A program made the position numbers and the translations under genes. Below the pieces are notes generated by a model. The model made no database searches and was not told the DNA's origin. It saw only the letters and a program-made list of their open reading frames with translations. Shown piece after piece: positions 54,171-64,000 of a stretch of 64,000 nt of DNA. The stretch comes from Actinobacillus delphinicola (GTDB lineage: Bacteria; Pseudomonadota; Gammaproteobacteria; Enterobacterales; Pasteurellaceae), in the NCBI RefSeq assembly GCF_900638385.1, contig NZ_LR134510.1, positions 1,302,001 through 1,366,000 on the forward strand. The letters run 5' to 3'. How positions within the stretch are numbered: the stretch's first letter is position 1; each line of letters starts with the position of its first letter.

Positions 54171-54896
54171 TTAATTAGCGTGGTAGCCTTCCAAAAGATT
54201 TTGCCAGCAAGCATCATCAAAATGAATATGCATTCTGTTGACTTCTTTCAAAAAAGAACGTTGCAAGCGAGCTAAATTATCTTTTTTCCAATCATCACCT
54301 AAACGCTCACTACATTTATCAAAATCAATGAGATAAAATTTTTCATTCGGCGTATTTGCATGTTGCAACAAAATATTATGCGCATTCAAATCGGTATGGC
54401 AGACTTGATTTCGATGCAATTTTTTGACTAACGCACCAATTTCTTGCCATTGTTCAGCACGAAGTGATTGTTCTTGGAGTATCGCCGTAAGATCTTTGGC
54501 ATCTTCGATTAATTCGCTAATCAAATCCGCACGATAAAATCCCCAACCGACCATATGCACATGCGCTGCAATAGGACGAGGGACCGCAAGACCTTGTTGG
54601 TGGAGTTTTTGTAAAAGGGTAAACTCCGCAAAACTACGACTCAAAGCGACATCACGGCAATAATAAAGATCTTTATTAAACTTTCCAAAAAGTCCACCAC
54701 GATAATAATGGCGCAACGCAACATTCATATCCCACAGATCTTGGGTGCCAATAAACCAAGTCACACCTCGCCCACGAGCATGACCAATGATTCGTTGTGC
54801 TTTCTGCCAAGTTTGAGGCATGAAAAGGGCGAGTGAATTAGTCGTATCAATGCCGTCGGCAAGCAAAAAATAATGATTGTCTTTTGAGTACTGCAT
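54171..54896 (-). CDS. kdkA: 3-deoxy-D-manno-octulosonic acid kinase
   Basis: KdkA phosphorylates the single Kdo of Haemophilus-type lipopolysaccharide at the inner membrane. The protein has a kinase fold with catalytic HTDLNAHNILL and the metal-binding DFDKC. ATG 54896 gives 241 residues, the expected family length, and has GGAAG upstream; an ATG 10 codons earlier is rejected. It lies 42 bases after lnt in the same direction. Confidence 0.93.
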   Translation of the reverse strand: MQYSKDNHYFLLADGIDTTNSLALFMPQTWQKAQRIIGHARGRGVTWFIGTQDLWDMNVALRHYYRGGLFGKFNKDLYYCRDVALSRSFAEFTLLQKLHQQGLAVPRPIAAHVHMVGWGFYRADLISELIEDAKDLTAILQEQSLRAEQWQEIGALVKKLHRNQVCHTDLNAHNILLQHANTPNEKFYLIDFDKCSERLGDDWKKDNLARLQRSFLKEVNRMHIHFDDACWQNLLEGYHAN

Positions 54897-54938
54897 AAAA
54901 TCTTCCGAAAATAGTGGCGTATCCATTGCCAGAAATTC

Positions 54939-56504
54939 TTAACGCGTTACGTCCGTTTCAGCACGTTGTTGAGCATAATGCTTGAATAACGCTTTTTTGG
55001 CAAGTGCTGTAACGCTATGAAAGAAAATTAATAAAACAATCAAAAAATAAAGTGGTTTTGAACCCAAAATAGCATAAGGCGTTCTGCCTGTCGTTGGTGC
55101 TACTGTATCGCTCAAACTTGTCGTAATAAATTGAGGTGCTTGTTTAATAATTTTTCCTTGTGCATTGACGAATACAGTGATGCCCGTATTTGTCGCACGA
55201 ATTAATGGACGACCCAGTTCTAAGGCACGCATTTGCGCAATTTGTAAATGTTGCCATGGACCAATACTGTTCCCAAACCATGCATCATTGGAAATAGTCA
55301 AAATATAATCCGTGTTTTTACGCATGTTTTCACGCAATTGCTCACCAAACAGAATTTCATAGCAAATCGCAGGTGCAAACAAATGTTGCTGAATATGTAA
55401 ATTCGCCTGCAAACGAGCGCCACTTTCAAAACTCGACATTGGCAGATTAAAAATTGTGCCTAATGAGCGTAACCATTTTTCAAGAGGAACATATTCCCCA
55501 AAAGGAACAAGATGATGTTTTACATAACGATTTTTATCTTGTAACGAATAAGGAAATTGCGGATTACCTAAATCAATAATCGAATTTTGATAATGCCCAT
55601 CTTTTTCAAGACGCACAGTACCTATCACAATTTCAGTATGGCTAGCACGTGCTTTTTCAGCCATCTCTTTTAAAAATGGATAAAGTTGATGCTCATCTAA
55701 AGGTAGTGCCGATTCAGGTAAAATAATGACATCCGTTTTCCCAAGATTCTGATCAATCAAATCTTGGTAAGTATTTAAACTATGCCAAAAATACGCAGGA
55801 TCCCATTTCATCTGTTGCTCAATATTTCCTTGCAATAAGGTAAAGCGTAACGCACGATCTTTATCTTCTTTTACAAAATGTAAACCTGCAGACGCATAAC
55901 TTAACCCAAGAATAATCCCAAGCAGGAGAATATAAAAACCCAAAGCAACAGGGCGTTTAGGTTTTTGAATGGCTAAACGAATAAGCGTATAGAGCATTGC
56001 TGCAACCCACATCGCAAAGAATGTCAGCCCTTGTTCGCCAAAGAGTGGCGCAAGTCCTGCAAACGGACTATCAATTTGAGAATAACCAAATTGTAACCAC
56101 GGAAAACCTGTAAACAGCCAGCCTCTTAAAAACTCGGTTAAAGTCCAAATCGCAGGGAAAATAGCAGGGCTTTGTACATTAAACCGCTGCACGATATAGG
56201 CAAAAAGGACAACGAATAAAGAAAGGTAAGCTGCTAGCACACCAACAAGCAAGTAGCTCAACCAAAGCGGTGCGCCACCAAAATCATGAATGCTGACGTG
56301 AATCCAATTGATTCCAAAACTAAAAAAGCTAAGTCCCCAAAGGAAACTTGCCCAAAGTGCGGTTTTACGTTGTGGATTTTTGGCGACCCAAATTAGCCCC
56401 AGTAAAGAGGGATAAGCAAGGTACCAAAGGTGAAAAGGCGAAAATGCAAAAACACCCGTAACACCACACAGCAGTGCTACGAGGTAAGGAAGTAATTTTT
56501 TCAT
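54939..56504 (-). CDS. lnt: Apolipoprotein N-acyltransferase
   Basis: Lnt adds the third acyl chain to lipoproteins in the inner membrane. The 521-residue protein has an N-terminal multi-helix membrane part and a periplasmic nitrilase domain (about 215-475) with catalytic Glu (LPESALP), Lys ([11 protein letters not shown]) and Cys ([11 protein letters not shown]). Its start overlaps the corC stop by 4 bases, so they form an operon. Confidence 0.97.
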   Translation of the reverse strand: MKKLLPYLVALLCGVTGVFAFSPFHLWYLAYPSLLGLIWVAKNPQRKTALWASFLWGLSFFSFGINWIHVSIHDFGGAPLWLSYLLVGVLAAYLSLFVVLFAYIVQRFNVQSPAIFPAIWTLTEFLRGWLFTGFPWLQFGYSQIDSPFAGLAPLFGEQGLTFFAMWVAAMLYTLIRLAIQKPKRPVALGFYILLLGIILGLSYASAGLHFVKEDKDRALRFTLLQGNIEQQMKWDPAYFWHSLNTYQDLIDQNLGKTDVIILPESALPLDEHQLYPFLKEMAEKARASHTEIVIGTVRLEKDGHYQNSIIDLGNPQFPYSLQDKNRYVKHHLVPFGEYVPLEKWLRSLGTIFNLPMSSFESGARLQANLHIQQHLFAPAICYEILFGEQLRENMRKNTDYILTISNDAWFGNSIGPWQHLQIAQMRALELGRPLIRATNTGITVFVNAQGKIIKQAPQFITTSLSDTVAPTTGRTPYAILGSKPLYFLIVLLIFFHSVTALAKKALFKHYAQQRAETDVTR

Positions 56505-57409
56505 TCAGTGGGTTCTTCTGTTTCGGTTGCGTGTTCAATTTTTTCGATGTTTTTGGTCGGCACCGTAACTCGAAGTTGAATAAGACGGCGATTATCGGCA
56601 GCAATAATTTTAAATTTAAACCCATCAAGCGTGATTTCTTCACCAGGATCAGGCAAATAACCAAATGCATTCATGACTAAGCCACCAATAGTATCGACTT
56701 CTTCATCATCAAAATGCGTTTGGAAATGCGCATTAAAATCTTCGATAGGGGTCAATGCTTTTACCGAGAAAACATGACGAGAAAGCTGGCGGATATCTTC
56801 CCCCTCATCCTCATCAAATTCATCTTCAATATCACCGACAATTTGTTCCAGAATATCCTCAATGGTCACTAGTCCAGATACTGCACCAAACTCATCAACG
56901 ACAATTGCCATATGAAAACGTTCTAAACGGAAATCTTTCAACATCCGATCGACACGTTTACTTTCAGGCACAACGACCGCTGGACGGAGCATAGAAAGAA
57001 GATCGAAAGGTTTTGCATCTTTACGCAAACAAGTGAGTAAATCTTTAGCATGTAAAATCCCAAGAATATGGTCACGTTCGCCTGTAATAACAGGGAAGCG
57101 ACTATGGGCAGAATGGATAATGGTATCTAAACACGCATCAAGATCTTGTGTTATCTCTATAAACACAATTTGAGAACGAGGAATCATGATATCACGCACT
57201 CGTAAATGAGCGATTTCCATGACCCCCTCAATCATTTCCCTTGTTCCCTGATCGATTAGATCATTTTGTTCTGAATCTCGAATCACTTCGACAAGTTCTT
57301 CACGATTTTTCAATTCAGTTGGGAAAAATTTATGAACGAACGATTGAAAAAAAGACGATTTTCTGTTATTTTCCGCCGGCTGTTCGCCAGAGTTTTCTGA
57401 ACACTGCAT
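56501..57409 (-). CDS. corC: CorC/YbeX CBS-domain protein
   Basis: A 302-residue cytoplasmic protein: two CBS domains (about 75-205; [60 protein letters not shown]) and a C-terminal CorC_HlyC transporter-associated domain (about 215-295). It is associated with magnesium/cobalt efflux and is typically encoded beside lnt. Confidence 0.95.
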   Translation of the reverse strand: MQCSENSGEQPAENNRKSSFFQSFVHKFFPTELKNREELVEVIRDSEQNDLIDQGTREMIEGVMEIAHLRVRDIMIPRSQIVFIEITQDLDACLDTIIHSAHSRFPVITGERDHILGILHAKDLLTCLRKDAKPFDLLSMLRPAVVVPESKRVDRMLKDFRLERFHMAIVVDEFGAVSGLVTIEDILEQIVGDIEDEFDEDEGEDIRQLSRHVFSVKALTPIEDFNAHFQTHFDDEEVDTIGGLVMNAFGYLPDPGEEITLDGFKFKIIAADNRRLIQLRVTVPTKNIEKIEHATETEEPTE

Positions 57410-57635
57410 AATTAATGTTGATTATAATCATTACTAAGAATGTTTCGAAAATACCACATTTTAAAAAGAATGGCTAGGGTTAAGATTCGTTATGTAGAAC
57501 AGTCCTTGTAACAAGAAAAAGTATGTAAATAGTATGTAAAAACTGCAACTTTACATATCGTTATAAAATATCATACATATTAATGATCTAAATTAAGTTT
57601 TGTGTCCTTAATAGTCACCTCAAATATTGCTTAAC

Positions 57636-57644
57636 TGTTATAAT
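57636..57644 (+). promoter_or_regulatory. Extended -10 promoter of arcA
   Basis: TG-T-TATAAT is a perfect extended -10, about 90 bases before arcA. The rest of the 325-base corC-arcA gap is AT-rich with no other clear element. Confidence 0.55.
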
Positions 57645-57734
57645 AATGTTGCATTTTTAGTGTCGCAGACTAAAATACCCGCAGTTGTTTGTTACAAAAA
57701 TAAACTAGATTTTAATAATTAAAGGAAGCAAAAA

Positions 57735-58445
57735 ATGACAATTCCTCAAATTCTTATTGTTGAAGATGAAACTATTACCCGTAATACCTTGAAAAGTATT
57801 TTCGAGGCTGAAGGATATGATGTTTTTGAAGCGGCGGATGGCGTGCAAATGCATCGTGTTTTATCGACACAAAAAATTAATCTTGTCGTTATGGATATCA
57901 ATTTACCAGGGAAAAATGGGTTAATGTTGGCTCGTGAATTACGTGAACACAATGATATGGCTCTCATGTTTTTAACAGGACGTGATAACGAAGTAGATAA
58001 AATCTTAGGTTTAGAAATTGGAGCAGATGATTACCTCACTAAGCCATTTAACCCTCGTGAGCTTACTATTCGCGCACGCAATTTGTTACAACGTACAATG
58101 ACAGAAGAACAAAAAGTTGTTCCAACGCATGTTGATAAGTACCGCTTTAATGGCTGGGTTTTAGATTTAGACAGCCGTACATTGACCAATCCAGATGGCG
58201 AAGAATATAAGCTACCACGTAGTGAATTTCGTGCAATGTTACATTTTTGTGAAAATCCAGGAAAAATTCAAACTCGAGAAGCGTTATTACGTCGTATGAC
58301 GGGACGTGAATTGCGTCCGCAAGATCGCACTGTTGACGTAACTATCCGCCGTATCAGAAAACACTTTGAAGATCATGCAGGTACGCCTGAAATTATCTCT
58401 ACAATTCATGGAGAAGGCTACCGCTTCTGTGGTGAAATCGAGTAA
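57735..58445 (+). CDS. arcA: Aerobic respiration control response regulator ArcA
   Basis: A 236-residue OmpR-family regulator: receiver domain with phospho-Asp54 (VVMDINLPG) and TKPFNPREL, then a winged helix (about 135-234, [16 protein letters not shown]). ArcA, phosphorylated by ArcB when quinones are reduced, controls respiratory genes, among which cydAB is a known target in E. coli. AAAGGAAG before the start. Confidence 0.96.
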   Translation: MTIPQILIVEDETITRNTLKSIFEAEGYDVFEAADGVQMHRVLSTQKINLVVMDINLPGKNGLMLARELREHNDMALMFLTGRDNEVDKILGLEIGADDYLTKPFNPRELTIRARNLLQRTMTEEQKVVPTHVDKYRFNGWVLDLDSRTLTNPDGEEYKLPRSEFRAMLHFCENPGKIQTREALLRRMTGRELRPQDRTVDVTIRRIRKHFEDHAGTPEIISTIHGEGYRFCGEIE

Positions 58446-58472
58446 TTTCTTTCATTGATCAAATCGTTATAT

Positions 58473-58515
58473 AAAAATCTTAATGTTTGAAGTGCGGAAC
58501 GTTAAGATTTTTTTT
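58473..58515 (+). terminator. Terminator after arcA
   Basis: AAATCTTAA/TTAAGATTT with additional GTT/AAC pairing and eight Ts. The loop contains AAGTGCGG, a near-match to the Haemophilus uptake core. Confidence 0.85.
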
Positions 58516-58623
58516 ATGGATAAAATTAGGGGTACATTTTTTAAAGCAGATAGTGATATGATGAGAAAAATGTAAAATTAACATTAGTTAAAATCATGTA
58601 AAGAAAGAATGTGACGGGGATTT

Positions 58624-59958
58624 ATGATTATTCGCACTGAACTGCTACGCTTTTTCGGCAAACTCACGACAGATGAGCAAATTGCTAAGCAAAAGTTAAT
58701 TGTTGATGCTGAAAAATTTGGACAAGCTTTTGCCGTAGATAAAGCAGGCTTTATGGTCAAAGGCATCATGATTGGGGTTATCATCGGTTTAGTGGTTAGC
58801 GTCTTTCGACTTACAATTGATTATACGCTAACGGGGCTTTTTAAACTTTATCCCTATCTACGAGATCACCCGCATTATATTCCGCTTTATGTTGTTGCAA
58901 CCCTAATTGGTGGCGTAATACTTGTACAAATCATCAAACCGCTTTATACCAAATCAAAAGAAGAAATAACATGGTTCTCCTCATTATGGCGTACCGTTGC
59001 AGGGGCGCTTTTAGCCCTCTGTCCAGGTATTTCTGCAGGGCGAGAAGGTCCATGTATTCAAATTGGCGGTTTTGTCGCACAAGGATTTTGTGAAAACATT
59101 TTTTCTGAAAATGAAAAAAATAAAATGGTTCTCGTGCATAGTGGCATGGCGGCAGGATTGGGTGCTGCTTTCAGTGCGCCAATTGCTGGAACCTTATTTT
59201 TGCTTGAAGCAATAAGTTTCAATTTCTCCCCAATTATTCTTTTTACTTCCATGACCGCCACGATTTCTTCTGTCATGGTAACTTATTTCTTTTTTGGCAT
59301 TACACCATGTTTATATGTCCCTCACGGTGCCTCATTACCCCTTGATCAATATTGGGTGCTATTACTGCTTGGCGTGCTGATTGGTGGTATGAGCCGTGTT
59401 TACCAATGGTCACTTCTCACCATGCGTAAAGGCTACAACCTTGCTCCAAAACTTAAAAATTGGAACATATTCTTACCCCTTTTACTGGTTATTCCAATTG
59501 GGCTTGTCGATCCGCATGTTTTAGGCGGAAGTCATGACTTAATTCTTGAAGTAGCGAGCCAACGTTTCTTAAATGTGATATTAAATTATCCATTTTATAC
59601 TATGTTAGGGGTACTTTTTTTGCTAACTGTGGTAAGATTTGTCTTCACAATTATCTCTTGTGATGCTACGGCACCAACAGGGATATTTATGCCGATTCTT
59701 GTATTAGGCGCATTATTCGGTGCGATTTATGCAAGTATTTTGATAAAATTTGGAATTTTACAGCATCAATATTATCTAAACATCGTAATCTGTGCGATGG
59801 CAGCCTATTTCGGTGCCTCGCTGAAAACACCGTTTACTGGGGTGATTTTATTGATCGAAACTGTCGGCGACGTGAAATATATTATGCCAGTGCTTATTGT
59901 TACGTGGATAGCAACTATTATTAATACTTGGCTAAAAGGTAAATCTGTTTATGCTTAA
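58624..59958 (+). CDS. CLC-family chloride channel/antiporter (divergent)
   Basis: A 444-residue CLC protein. GREGP (with the gating Glu) and GIFMP are present, and the fold has the expected 10-11 long helices. However the usual GSGIP anion-selectivity motif is not seen upstream of GREGP, and the position of the E. coli proton-relay Glu203 appears to be Ala (FLLEAISFNF). It may be a channel or a differently coupled transporter. The stop overlaps mlaF by 8 bases, tying it to the Mla operon. Confidence 0.85.
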   Translation: MIIRTELLRFFGKLTTDEQIAKQKLIVDAEKFGQAFAVDKAGFMVKGIMIGVIIGLVVSVFRLTIDYTLTGLFKLYPYLRDHPHYIPLYVVATLIGGVILVQIIKPLYTKSKEEITWFSSLWRTVAGALLALCPGISAGREGPCIQIGGFVAQGFCENIFSENEKNKMVLVHSGMAAGLGAAFSAPIAGTLFLLEAISFNFSPIILFTSMTATISSVMVTYFFFGITPCLYVPHGASLPLDQYWVLLLLGVLIGGMSRVYQWSLLTMRKGYNLAPKLKNWNIFLPLLLVIPIGLVDPHVLGGSHDLILEVASQRFLNVILNYPFYTMLGVLFLLTVVRFVFTIISCDATAPTGIFMPILVLGALFGAIYASILIKFGILQHQYYLNIVICAMAAYFGASLKTPFTGVILLIETVGDVKYIMPVLIVTWIATIINTWLKGKSVYA

Positions 59959-60781
59959 AGAAGAACAAGGACTACATTCTCAAGCGCAAGCAAGCCCACT
60001 TGTTGAAGTCAAAAATATGACCTTCAAACGTGGCGAACGTACGATTTATGATAATTTAAATCTGAAAGTGCAGAAGGGAAAAATCACTGCCATTATGGGA
60101 CCTTCGGGGATTGGTAAAACAACGCTCCTAAAATTAATTAGCGGGCAATTAAAACCAGAACACGGAGAAATTTTCTTTGATGGCGACGATATCTGCCTCA
60201 TGAAAAATGCTGCCCTCTACCAAGCACGCAAACGCATGAGCATGCTTTTTCAATCTGGCGCACTTTTTACCGACATGACGACTTTTGAGAATGTCGCTTT
60301 CCCAATTCGTGAACATACACGCCTACCTGAAAAAATTATCCGCCAAATGGTACTGATGAAATTACAAGCTGTCGGATTGCGAGGGGCTGCTGATTTAATG
60401 CCAGCAGAACTCTCTGGCGGTATGGCAAGACGTGCCGCACTTGCGCGCGCGATTGCCCTTGATCCAGAACTTATCATGTATGATGAACCTTTTGCAGGGC
60501 AAGATCCAATCAGCATGGGCGTAATTGTGAGTTTAATCAAATGTTTAAACGAAGCATTGAACTTAACGTCAATTGTCGTGTCCCATGACGTACAAGAAGT
60601 ATTAAGCATTGCGGATTATGCCTATATCATTGCGGATAAACGCATTATTGCAGAAGGAACACCGCAACAATTGTTGCAAGCTGAAGATGCCCAAGTGCAA
60701 CAATTTTTACAAGGGAAGGAAGATGGTCCAGTAGGATTCCATTTTCCAGCAAAAGATTATTTACAAGAGTTATTTCAATGA
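59951..60781 (+). CDS. mlaF: Phospholipid transport ATP-binding protein MlaF
   Basis: The 276-residue ATPase of the MlaFEDB inner-membrane complex, which moves phospholipids between the membranes to keep outer-membrane asymmetry. Walker [10 protein letters not shown], signature [15 protein letters not shown], Walker [14 protein letters not shown] and switch SHD are intact. Overlaps the CLC gene upstream and mlaE downstream (ATGA). Confidence 0.96.
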   Translation: MLKEEQGLHSQAQASPLVEVKNMTFKRGERTIYDNLNLKVQKGKITAIMGPSGIGKTTLLKLISGQLKPEHGEIFFDGDDICLMKNAALYQARKRMSMLFQSGALFTDMTTFENVAFPIREHTRLPEKIIRQMVLMKLQAVGLRGAADLMPAELSGGMARRAALARAIALDPELIMYDEPFAGQDPISMGVIVSLIKCLNEALNLTSIVVSHDVQEVLSIADYAYIIADKRIIAEGTPQQLLQAEDAQVQQFLQGKEDGPVGFHFPAKDYLQELFQ

Positions 60782-61572
60782 TCGATACCATTGTGCGCCT
60801 GATTACCCAACTTGGCGCAAATACCATTCATTTTATTCAGCGTTTGGGTCGAGCGGGAATCATGTTATTCAATGCGTTGGTAGGGAAACCGCAACCACGC
60901 AAACTTTTCCCCTTACTCATCAGACAACTTTATGTACTAGGTGTCCAATCCCTCGCCATTATTCTGCTTTCTGGGCTTTTTATCGGTATGGTATTAGGCT
61001 TACAAGGCTATGTGGTACTCGTAGATTTTTCTGCCGAAACAAGTTTAGGGCAACTGGTTGCGCTTTCACTATTGCGTGAATTAGGACCTGTTGTCACCGC
61101 CTTACTTTTTGCAGGGCGAGCAGGATCTGCGGTAACCGCAGAAATTGGCTTAATGAAAGCGACTGAACAACTTTGTAGCCTAGAAATGATGGCTGTCGAT
61201 CCACTTCGCCGTGTCATTTCACCACGTTTCTGGGCGGGAATTATCTCCATGCCAATTTTAGCCATTATTTTTACCGCAATCGGTATCTGGGGCGGTTCGC
61301 TTGTCGGCGTGGACTGGAAAGGCGTGGACGCAGGGAGTTTCTGGTCCGTCATGCAAAATTCCGTGCAATGGCATTACGACATTTTCAACGGATTCTTAAA
61401 AAGCCTTTGCTTTGCGATTGCCGTAATGTGGATTGCACTTTTCAATGGATATAACTGCGTACCGACTTCAGAAGGCATCAGCCGTGCGACCACCAAAACC
61501 GTGGTAAACGCCTCTCTTGTCGTACTCGGTTTAGATTTTATTTTAACCGCCGTGATGTTTGGAGCGGGTTAA
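60778..61572 (+). CDS. mlaE: Phospholipid transport permease MlaE
   Basis: A 264-residue integral membrane permease (MlaE/YrbE family) with [43 protein letters not shown] and LFNGYNC motifs. It forms the dimeric membrane channel with MlaF. mlaD follows after 62 bases. Confidence 0.96.
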   Translation: MIDTIVRLITQLGANTIHFIQRLGRAGIMLFNALVGKPQPRKLFPLLIRQLYVLGVQSLAIILLSGLFIGMVLGLQGYVVLVDFSAETSLGQLVALSLLRELGPVVTALLFAGRAGSAVTAEIGLMKATEQLCSLEMMAVDPLRRVISPRFWAGIISMPILAIIFTAIGIWGGSLVGVDWKGVDAGSFWSVMQNSVQWHYDIFNGFLKSLCFAIAVMWIALFNGYNCVPTSEGISRATTKTVVNASLVVLGLDFILTAVMFGAG

Positions 61573-61634
61573 TTGCACGCCAACAAACAAAATGTTAGCG
61601 AAAGAATTATGTAATATAAGGACAATGAGAAGAA

Positions 61635-62108
61635 ATGAGAAATTCAGCGAAATATGAGTTTTGGGTAGGGATTTTCCTGCTTATCGGCATCGGCGCATTA
61701 GTATTTCTTGGGCTAAAAGTGGCGAATATCCAAGGGTTTAGCAATGACAATACTTACGAAGTCACTGCAACTTTTGATAATATTGGTGGACTAAAGGTGC
61801 GTTCCCCCGTAAAAATCGGTGGGGTAGTGATTGGACGAGTGGAAAAAATCTATCTCGACAAACAAACCTATTTGCCAACTGTTGATATCGCCATTGACAG
61901 CAAATACAACGATATCCCAGGCAATAGTTCCCTAGCAATTAAAACATCAGGCTTACTTGGTGAACAATATATCGCTTTAAATGTCGGTTTTGATGACGGC
62001 GAAACACCTGATCTTAAAAACGGAAGTAAAATTGTTGACACCAAATCTGCCATGATTTTAGAAGATCTCGTAGGGCAATTCCTCTACGGGGATAAAAATA
62101 AAAAATAA
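61635..62108 (+). CDS. mlaD: MCE-domain lipid-transport protein MlaD
   Basis: 157 residues: one N-terminal membrane helix (about 8-28) and one periplasmic MCE domain (about 38-118, LKVRSPVKIGGVVIGRVEKIYLD), ending in a short C-terminal helix region. MlaD forms a hexameric ring on MlaFE that receives or delivers phospholipid. AAGGAC precedes the start. Confidence 0.95.
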   Translation: MRNSAKYEFWVGIFLLIGIGALVFLGLKVANIQGFSNDNTYEVTATFDNIGGLKVRSPVKIGGVVIGRVEKIYLDKQTYLPTVDIAIDSKYNDIPGNSSLAIKTSGLLGEQYIALNVGFDDGETPDLKNGSKIVDTKSAMILEDLVGQFLYGDKNKK

Positions 62109-62132
62109 CCTTAACCACACAAGAGGTAACAC

Positions 62133-62786
62133 ATGTTAAAACCCATTGTTTCTTTACAGAAAAAAGTTTTTGCGTTCTTTTTAATGCTTTTTGCATTCGC
62201 ATTCGTAAGCAATGCACAAGCAGCGGACAGCAATAATCCTTACACCCTGATGCAACAAACATCAAAAAGCTTATTTGGACAAATTACCGCTGACCAAGCA
62301 AAAATTAAAAAAGATCCAAATTACTTAAAAACTATCGTAAAAGATACCCTTATGCCGTATGTTCACGTAAAATACGCAGGCTCACTCGTACTTGGTCGTC
62401 AACTTCGTACCATTGACCGAGCAGATCGTGAAAAATTCTTCAACGCATTTGGGGACTTTATCGTACAATCTTACGCACAAGCCTTAACACTTTACCACAA
62501 CCAAAAAGTGGAAATTGAAAAAGCAAAACCAATTGTTAGCAACATCGTAAGCATTAAAGTACAAATTATTCAAAGCAATGCAACCGCACCAGTAAACCTC
62601 AACTTCTTCTGGCGCAAAAACACCAAAACTGGCGCATGGCAAGTTTACGATTTAGCGGTTGAAGGCGTGAGCATGGTTGATACAAAACGTCAAGAATGGT
62701 CACCAATTCTTCGTAAATCTGGTATCAACGCACTTATCGCACAAGTTGAAAAAGCAGCGAAAGTACCTGTTACTTTCAGCAAATAA
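62133..62786 (+). CDS. mlaC: Periplasmic phospholipid-binding protein MlaC
   Basis: 217 residues: signal peptide (about 1-30, ending NAQA) and an MlaC/Ttg2D domain with VKYAGSLVLGRQLRTIDRADREKFFNAFGDFIVQSYA and WQVYDLAVEGVSMVDTKRQEW. It shuttles lipid between MlaD and the outer-membrane MlaA complex (mlaA not in this window). Confidence 0.96.
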   Translation: MLKPIVSLQKKVFAFFLMLFAFAFVSNAQAADSNNPYTLMQQTSKSLFGQITADQAKIKKDPNYLKTIVKDTLMPYVHVKYAGSLVLGRQLRTIDRADREKFFNAFGDFIVQSYAQALTLYHNQKVEIEKAKPIVSNIVSIKVQIIQSNATAPVNLNFFWRKNTKTGAWQVYDLAVEGVSMVDTKRQEWSPILRKSGINALIAQVEKAAKVPVTFSK

Positions 62787-62792
62787 GGAATA

Positions 62793-63137
62793 ATGATGCA
62801 ACCATCTCATCCACTTTGCTGGGACGTGATAACACAAGATGGCAACACGCATATTTATCTCAATGGGGAATTAAGCCGTAACACCTTAATGCCCCTTTGG
62901 GACATTTACAAAAAGGTGGAAAAGGAATTTTTTCCGCCAAATCCACATATCGTTTGGCATTTTGATAAAATAGTCCAGCTAGATAGTGCAGGTTTTGCAT
63001 TATTATGTGATTTTTTACATGCAGGTGAACAACGAGGCACACAACAAATTGCCACATGCTCACCTCAATTTTTAACCCTCGCGGATCTTTTCGGACTCAC
63101 GTCCTGGATGAAAGGCTTTTTACCCGCAACCACTTAA
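62793..63137 (+). CDS. mlaB: STAS-domain protein MlaB
   Basis: A 114-residue cytoplasmic STAS protein that binds and stabilises MlaF. The motif IVQLDSAGFALLCDFLHAG is the STAS loop and helix. Two adjacent ATGs occur (62793, 62796). Position after mlaC is standard. Confidence 0.93.
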   Translation: MMQPSHPLCWDVITQDGNTHIYLNGELSRNTLMPLWDIYKKVEKEFFPPNPHIVWHFDKIVQLDSAGFALLCDFLHAGEQRGTQQIATCSPQFLTLADLFGLTSWMKGFLPATT

Positions 63138-63157
63138 TAGAGAACTGAAATAGACTT

Positions 63158-63412
63158 ATGGAAACAACACAAATTGAACAAATCTTAATGGAAAATTTAC
63201 CGATCACCGAAGTACACGTACAAGGCGAAGATGCCCACTATAGCGTGATTGTAGTGAGTGATGAACTTGCCGCATTATCTCGAGTAAAACAACAACAAAC
63301 CATTTATGCTCCATTAATGTCTCATTTCAGTAGTGGTGCTATCCACGCATTAAGCATTCGCACCTTCAACCAAGAAAAATGGCAACGTGAACGTGCCTTA
63401 AATGGATTTTAA
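63158..63412 (+). CDS. ibaG: BolA-family protein IbaG
   Basis: 84 residues with the BolA fold: HVQGEDAHYSVIVVSDEL and the conserved C-terminal HALSIRTFNQEKW. IbaG (YrbA) partners with monothiol glutaredoxin in iron-sulfur handling and acid response. Typical position between mlaB and murA. Confidence 0.94.
   Translation: METTQIEQILMENLPITEVHVQGEDAHYSVIVVSDELAALSRVKQQQTIYAPLMSHFSSGAIHALSIRTFNQEKWQRERALNGF

Positions 63413-64000
<588 letters not shown>

Noticed and set aside
58455-58463. TTGATCAA after arcA as an FNR box
   Set aside because: It lacks the four-base spacer of an FNR site and lies inside a terminator region, not a promoter.

Overview
This window is a 64 kb, AT-rich chromosomal segment of a gammaproteobacterium, most likely a member of the Pasteurellaceae. 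The case rests on gene content and order: waaA-coaD, kdkA (a Kdo kinase typical of Haemophilus-like organisms), a compact menF-menD pair, pabB-pabC with a divergent pabA, and mlaFEDCB-ibaG-murA. By eye the Haemophilus-type (AAGTGCGGT) and Actinobacillus-type (ACAAGCGGT) DNA-uptake words are rare here, so I do not name a genus.

Left part (1-36 kb). A truncated unknown gene is followed by a very short YadA-like trimeric autotransporter, then LPS core/CoA genes (waaA, coaD) and cytochrome bd oxidase cydABX (cydX is only 32 codons). A CRP-site-preceded small-RNA candidate comes next, then ybgC-tolQRA, which ends in a terminator without tolB-pal. After rraB, a small membrane protein, the ABC-F gene yheS and a palindromic non-coding block lie the anaerobic ribonucleotide reductase genes nrdD-nrdG. 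A perfect FNR box drives narK-narGHJI, followed by a parvulin gene and a Crp/Fnr-type regulator with an unusual C-terminal cysteine cluster. Then come alaA, menF-menD, dapB, trxA, rbsK and dnaK-dnaJ, with a clear sigma-32 promoter before dnaK. Menaquinone synthesis, nitrate reductase, cytochrome bd, anaerobic NrdD, PflA and ArcA together describe a facultative anaerobe with flexible respiration.

Mobile island (37.3-44.2 kb). A small satellite-type element is integrated at the 3' end of a tRNA-Ser(GGA) gene. It carries a P4-type integrase, a C4-antisense-RNA-like structured region, a coiled-coil protein, an AlpA-type regulator, an Icd/Ash-like protein, two small helical proteins and a D5/SF3 replicative helicase. 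Two distant CCCGTTTACCC-containing repeat regions and an iteron-like array suggest a P4-like two-part replication origin. No capsid, terminase or resistance genes were seen.

Right part (44.4-64 kb). A SulP transporter (dauA) is followed by folate genes pabA, pabB and pabC, ridA, a GDSL-esterase autotransporter, pflA, nagB-nagA, kdkA, lnt and corC. The window closes with arcA, a CLC-family transporter overlapping mlaF, the phospholipid-transport operon mlaFEDCB, ibaG and the beginning of murA, which runs off the end.

A family of dispersed dyad repeats (core ACGCCCCGATTTTC, spacer, GAAAATCGGGGCGT or half of it) recurs about ten times between genes, sometimes serving as a terminator, and once lies inside pabC.
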